From: Chloroflexota bacterium
GTDB lineage: Bacteria; Chloroflexota; Anaerolineae; Anaerolineales; Anaerolineaceae
Direction of reading: 5' to 3'
Assembly: GCA_023434145.1 (NCBI GenBank)
Contig: JAEYTI010000054.1
Coordinates: forward strand, 1 to 17,151
DNA: 17,151 nt
Part shown: positions 14,313-17,151 of the stretch, piece by piece
Layout of the letters: every line of letters starts with the position of its first letter
Position numbering within the stretch: position 1 is the first letter of the stretch
Notes under the pieces: model-generated
What the model saw: only the letters and a program-made list of their open reading frames with translations
Told to the model about the DNA's origin: nothing
Databases searched by the model: none
Made by a program: the position numbers and the translations under genes

Positions 14313-14324
14313 AAGGAGTCGATC
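14313..14324 (+). promoter_or_regulatory. Ribosome-binding site that fixes the hydrolase start
   Basis: AAGGAG at 14313-14318 followed by a 6-nt spacer leads to GTG at 14325. This makes that GTG the best start and excludes in-frame starts further upstream, from 14073 onwards, which would run through the regulator gene in another frame. Confidence 0.8.
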
Positions 14325-15185
14325 GTGCGCCAAGAGCCTTCCCAAGAAACCAACCTGTATCTGGAAACCCCATCGATTCTATCTGAACAGATCCTGGAGC
14401 GACGCGGCTGCCCAATCCACTATTGGATAGGGGGAAAGGTTGACCGGCCTTTGATCGTCTTCATGCACGGCGCGTTGATGGATCACCGCATGTTCAACGC
14501 GCAGGTTATCCACTTTGCCGAGAACTACCGGATTTTGGTGTTGGATGCGCGCGGACATGGTAAATCGCAGCCCATCGGGCTGCCCTCTCTGACCATTGAT
14601 GATTATGTGGACGATATGATGGCGATTTTGGATCGCCAGCATGCGGAAACCGTGTTCCTGGTGGGGCAGTCGATGGGAGCCTACGTTGCGCAGCATCTGG
14701 TCAGGCGGTTTCCCGAACGCTTCCAGGCGCTGGTAATCATTGGCTCTACGCCGGTTGCGTTTTCTGTCAGCGCCTTCGAAATGGCTGCCCTGCGCTTTTC
14801 GTCCTCCCTTTATAAGATTTGGCCCATGCAGTCGTTTATCAACCTGATCGCGCGCACGACGACCGTGAAACCCGATGTAGCGGCGTATGTACGTGATGTT
14901 CTCCGGCAGATGGAGCGCAAAAGCATGATAACGATCTGGGGCGCGGTGAGTACAGCCGTCCGCCAGGAAGGTTACCCAGATTTCCACATCAACATTCCGC
15001 TGCTGTTGACGCACGGCGACCAGGATGTTACCGGCACCATCCGCCGGGATGCGCCGCGCTGGGCAGCATCCGATCCAAGAATCCAGTATCATGTCATCCC
15101 CGGCGCCGGGCATAACGCGAATCAGGATACCCCGGAAACTTTCAACCGCCTTCTCGAGGATTTCATCCGGCGAAATGCAATATAG
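14325..15185 (+). CDS. Alpha/beta hydrolase
   Basis: The product has 286 residues starting at GTG, a standard length for a single-domain alpha/beta hydrolase. Visible landmarks are the oxyanion-loop HG at 48-49 (FMHGALMDH), the DARGHGKS turn at 74-81, the nucleophile elbow GQSMG with Ser116, the acid in HGDQD (probably Asp234) and the catalytic His263 in PGAGHN. A helical cap lies between about 140 and 220. It has no signal peptide, so it should act in the cytoplasm, cutting an ester, lactone or similar bond. Sequence alone does not separate an esterase from an epoxide or C-C hydrolase. It begins 17 nt after the regulator stop and is last in the operon, ending 40 nt before a strong hairpin. 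Co-transcription with a TetR regulator and a SRPBCC protein suggests a detoxifying or catabolic role for a small lipophilic compound, as inference. Confidence 0.88.
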   Translation: MRQEPSQETNLYLETPSILSEQILERRGCPIHYWIGGKVDRPLIVFMHGALMDHRMFNAQVIHFAENYRILVLDARGHGKSQPIGLPSLTIDDYVDDMMAILDRQHAETVFLVGQSMGAYVAQHLVRRFPERFQALVIIGSTPVAFSVSAFEMAALRFSSSLYKIWPMQSFINLIARTTTVKPDVAAYVRDVLRQMERKSMITIWGAVSTAVRQEGYPDFHINIPLLLTHGDQDVTGTIRRDAPRWAASDPRIQYHVIPGAGHNANQDTPETFNRLLEDFIRRNAI

Positions 15186-15225
15186 CAGTTGCGCCTGAAT
15201 CGCTCCGTGCGGAAGCCGAAAAGGT

Positions 15226-15272
15226 TGTGATAGAGTTTTGAAAACGCAGAGCATTTTCAAAACTCTATCACA
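15226..15272. terminator. Bidirectional hairpin between convergent genes
   Basis: TGTGATAGAGTTTTGAAAA (15226-15244) and its exact reverse complement (15254-15272) make a 19-bp stem with a 9-nt loop; GC-aga-GC can pair inside the loop. It lies 40 nt after the plus-strand hydrolase and directly abuts the minus-strand stop codon (15273-15275). It is well placed to stop or protect transcripts from both sides. The lower stem is AT-rich, but a free T-run is not obvious. Confidence 0.75.
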
Positions 15273-15749
15273 TCAGGCGGGATGAAAAGCGACAATTTTC
15301 AGATCATGACCCAGCGCGCGGATACTCTCCGAGCTGCCATCCAGCCGGTATCCCATAAAACTGGCCAATTTTTCCAGCATCTTTGGATGGCGGCGAGCAT
15401 AATCTAGCAATTCCGTTCCAGCCTGCTGTGGAGAGAGAATGCTGGCTGTCATCTGCCAGCGCTTCCACCCGCTTTGAACCGTCACCTTTGGGTTGGCCGT
15501 TATGTTGCGGTACCAATCAGAACTGGTTCCAAAGCCCACTGCGACGATAAAGGAGGATGTTTCTTGATCAAAACGCACAACTTCCAGCACCGTCTGGCGC
15601 ATTTTTCCAGACTTTCTTCCGGTGTGGTTGAGCAGTAAGAAGCGCCCACCAAGCAGACCACCCAGTCCCAGGCGGTACAACCAGATTGGCAAGCGAAACC
15701 CCCAACGCGCCAGACCGCGCGGAGGTCGGATTTCTTTCACTTTTTCCAT
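15273..15749 (-). CDS. Nitroreductase/deazaflavin-dependent (DDN-like) family protein
   Basis: The product has 158 residues, normal for the single-domain split-barrel family that includes the F420-dependent nitroreductase Ddn of mycobacteria. The typical signatures are NHTGRKSGKMRQT (41-53), FIVAVGFGTSSDWYRNI (67-83) and ANPKVTVQSG (85-94). The ATG at 15749 is chosen because AAGGAG lies 9 nt upstream (15759-15764 on the complement) and the longer frame adds 28 residues unlike the family. Members studied elsewhere use the deazaflavin F420, sometimes for quinone or nitro reduction; cofactor use here is not shown. The N-terminal stretch at about 12-41 is moderately hydrophobic with several Arg and could touch the membrane, as reported for Ddn. 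It converges on the hydrolase operon. No operon partner is seen. Confidence 0.85.
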   Translation of the reverse strand: MEKVKEIRPPRGLARWGFRLPIWLYRLGLGGLLGGRFLLLNHTGRKSGKMRQTVLEVVRFDQETSSFIVAVGFGTSSDWYRNITANPKVTVQSGWKRWQMTASILSPQQAGTELLDYARRHPKMLEKLASFMGYRLDGSSESIRALGHDLKIVAFHPA

Positions 15750-15892
15750 TATGACACACTCCTTATTGCGGTTCTTCGCCGCAACTGCCACAGAGCAACA
15801 ACGATGAAAACCGGCCTCAGGGAATCCATTCATGCGGTAGAGGATCGCGAAGAAGATCCTATCCCTTGCGGGTTCACCCCTTCTTCCAGCCT

Positions 15893-17035
15893 TTATGAAT
15901 GGGTGGAATACACTACCGTACCGTGCAGCGGCAGGTTGCGCCGCTCTTCGCCTGTATCAAGCGTCACATAGGGCGTAGACCAGCGAAAGATCCACTTTGC
16001 ATCTTCAATTGCCACATTCACACAGCCGTGCGAGCGGCGGTCACCAAAAGCGCTGTGCCAGAACGCACCGTGGATCGCCACCCCGCCTTGAATGTAGGTG
16101 CACCAGGGAACCGCTGGCGTGGAGTAACCGCTGGCCTCGTCGCCGGCCGTCATGTTTTTCGACATGATCTTCCAGTGCGTGAGCAGCTTACCGGGCGGGG
16201 TCGAGAAGTCCACCAACTCGCCGGTGGCCTGATCGGTATAGACCATGCCGGTGGAAACGCGGCAGTGATACACCTCGCGGGTTCCCTCAAAGCACGTCAA
16301 CGTTTGGCGATCCAGATTGAGCTGCATGGTTTTCTCCTCGGGATCAACGTCTGGGCTGAGCGGCGCAACGTCCGCTTCCGTAAGCACGCGAAAGCCCGCG
16401 CCATCCGCCCAATAGAACTCACCATATCCGCCGTAACCATAGCCCCGCCCGTTTGCGCCTTCGTTCCAACGGTATTCGACAAACCCGTTACTGCTGCGAA
16501 TCTTGTCCATCCACACCACCTGACCATAGTACAGGCGCGGCGGAAAGTTGTAGGCGATGTTGTCACGCAGCCAGGGAGATGCCTGCACGCCTTCATGGGC
16601 CAGGTCCACGTAGGGCACCGTCACCTCCGCCCAAAATCCTTCTTTTCCGGACGGAATTTCGCTCATTGGCGTGTTGACCTGGTTCCCCACCGGCTGGATC
16701 ATACCGCCGTAGATATATCCTTCTGGGGTTTCAATGTATCGCAAGTACGTCAGGCCACCAATCACGGTTCCGATCACTTCCCGCTCCCAAACCACCAGGG
16801 TATCGGCAGGCAGGCGCGCAATCAGGTTTTGATCGCCATCGCTATTGCTGGGGCGCGTGCGCAAGGCGATTCCCGGCTGTGTCACCCGTCCGAGACGTGG
16901 AGCATCCGGAAAGGTGGGCAGGCGCTTCGGAGATGGCAAATCGATGGATTGCCAGCTTCCCTTCGACCGAAAAGCCATTGCCCCCAATCCCAGGGCAGCG
17001 AGTTTGAGCAGTTCACGACGGGTTATTGTGCGCAT
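15893..17035 (-). CDS. Tat-exported L,D-transpeptidase (YkuD domain)
   Basis: The product has 380 residues. The start carries a twin-arginine signal, TRRELLKLAALGLGAMAF (5-22). A bacterial SH3-like region follows (about 48-115, with GIALRTRPS). The middle part (about 135-230) is rich in aromatic residues and Gly and resembles no domain I can name. The YkuD catalytic domain (about 236-362) has IHGAFWH with His322 and SHGCVN with the nucleophile Cys338. Such enzymes form 3-3 peptidoglycan cross-links or attach proteins to the wall, outside the cytoplasmic membrane. The ATG at 17035 is chosen because GGAGG lies 9 nt upstream (17045-17049 on the complement) and it places the Tat signal at the start; a TTG at 17071 would add 12 residues. 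It runs in the same direction as the DDN-like gene, 143 bp apart, so co-transcription is possible but not shown. Confidence 0.92.
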   Translation of the reverse strand: MRTITRRELLKLAALGLGAMAFRSKGSWQSIDLPSPKRLPTFPDAPRLGRVTQPGIALRTRPSNSDGDQNLIARLPADTLVVWEREVIGTVIGGLTYLRYIETPEGYIYGGMIQPVGNQVNTPMSEIPSGKEGFWAEVTVPYVDLAHEGVQASPWLRDNIAYNFPPRLYYGQVVWMDKIRSSNGFVEYRWNEGANGRGYGYGGYGEFYWADGAGFRVLTEADVAPLSPDVDPEEKTMQLNLDRQTLTCFEGTREVYHCRVSTGMVYTDQATGELVDFSTPPGKLLTHWKIMSKNMTAGDEASGYSTPAVPWCTYIQGGVAIHGAFWHSAFGDRRSHGCVNVAIEDAKWIFRWSTPYVTLDTGEERRNLPLHGTVVYSTHS

Positions 17036-17050
17036 CGCGGATATCCTCCA

Positions 17051-17148
17051 ACCATTGGTGGCTCGTAACAAAAAAGAACACTCGTCATTTTACCATTGGT
17101 TACGCCAACGGAGAATCACCACAGTTCGGGGGGTACTTCACCATTTGT
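17051..17148. repeat. Repeated ACCATTGGT-like boxes upstream of the L,D-transpeptidase
   Basis: ACCATTGGT occurs at 17051-17059 and 17092-17100, and a degenerate ACCATTTGT at 17140-17148. Spacings are 41 and 48 bp. The sites lie in the region expected to hold the promoter of the minus-strand gene; TAAAAT on the complement, near the middle box, could be a -10 element but no good -35 box fits. They could be regulator sites or chance. Confidence 0.25.
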
Positions 17149-17151
17149 TGG

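Noticed and set aside
15841..15860. AGGATC/GATCCT inverted repeat after the L,D-transpeptidase as a terminator
   Set aside because: The stem is only 6 bp with an 8-nt loop and no T-run, too weak to call.
15899..17068. 389-codon plus-strand frame opposite the L,D-transpeptidase
   Set aside because: The minus strand carries a Tat signal, the YkuD motifs and a good ribosome site; the plus-strand translation has none.

Overview
The window looks like a chromosomal piece of a Chloroflexota (probably Anaerolineae-like) bacterium. The basis is a secreted protein of over 4,000 residues built from DUF11/isopeptide-type modules with a sortase domain fused to its C-terminus, plus a Tat-exported L,D-transpeptidase and a small deazaflavin (F420)-type split-barrel protein. 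The assignment is an inference from protein style; no rRNA or other marker is present.

Layout. Positions 1-399 are an AT-rich upstream region with a good sigma70-type promoter (TTGTTA-17-TATAAT), two palindromes and a leader carrying a 9-codon reading frame. Positions 400-12789 (+) are one giant gene of 4,129 codons, taking up 72% of the window. Its order is: Sec signal peptide; unique N-terminal region; four divergent beta-sandwich modules; a four-module block present twice (A1-B1-A2-B2, then A3-B3-A4-B4); nine tandem DUF11 repeats of about 134 residues; one more A-B pair; an LPKTGF sorting motif; and a complete sortase domain with His4042, Cys4105 and Arg4118. A 38-bp perfect palindrome follows the stop codon.

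Positions 13078-15185 (+) are a compact three-gene operon behind a near-consensus promoter: a SRPBCC/START-like protein, a TetR-family regulator and an alpha/beta hydrolase. A palindrome at the start-point region is a candidate operator for the regulator. A 19-bp hairpin separates this operon from two minus-strand genes: a DDN-like nitroreductase-family protein (15273-15749) and a Tat-signal YkuD L,D-transpeptidase (15893-17035).

How it fits together. The giant protein reads as a long, cross-braced surface stalk that carries its own sorting signal and its own transpeptidase, so it may attach itself or its neighbours covalently. The L,D-transpeptidase nearby is also an envelope-modifying enzyme. 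The TetR operon looks like a separate small-molecule response unit with no visible link to the stalk. The strongest candidate for a new system is the cis arrangement of LPKTG and sortase at the end of a very long stalk that has no visible membrane anchor after the sorting motif.
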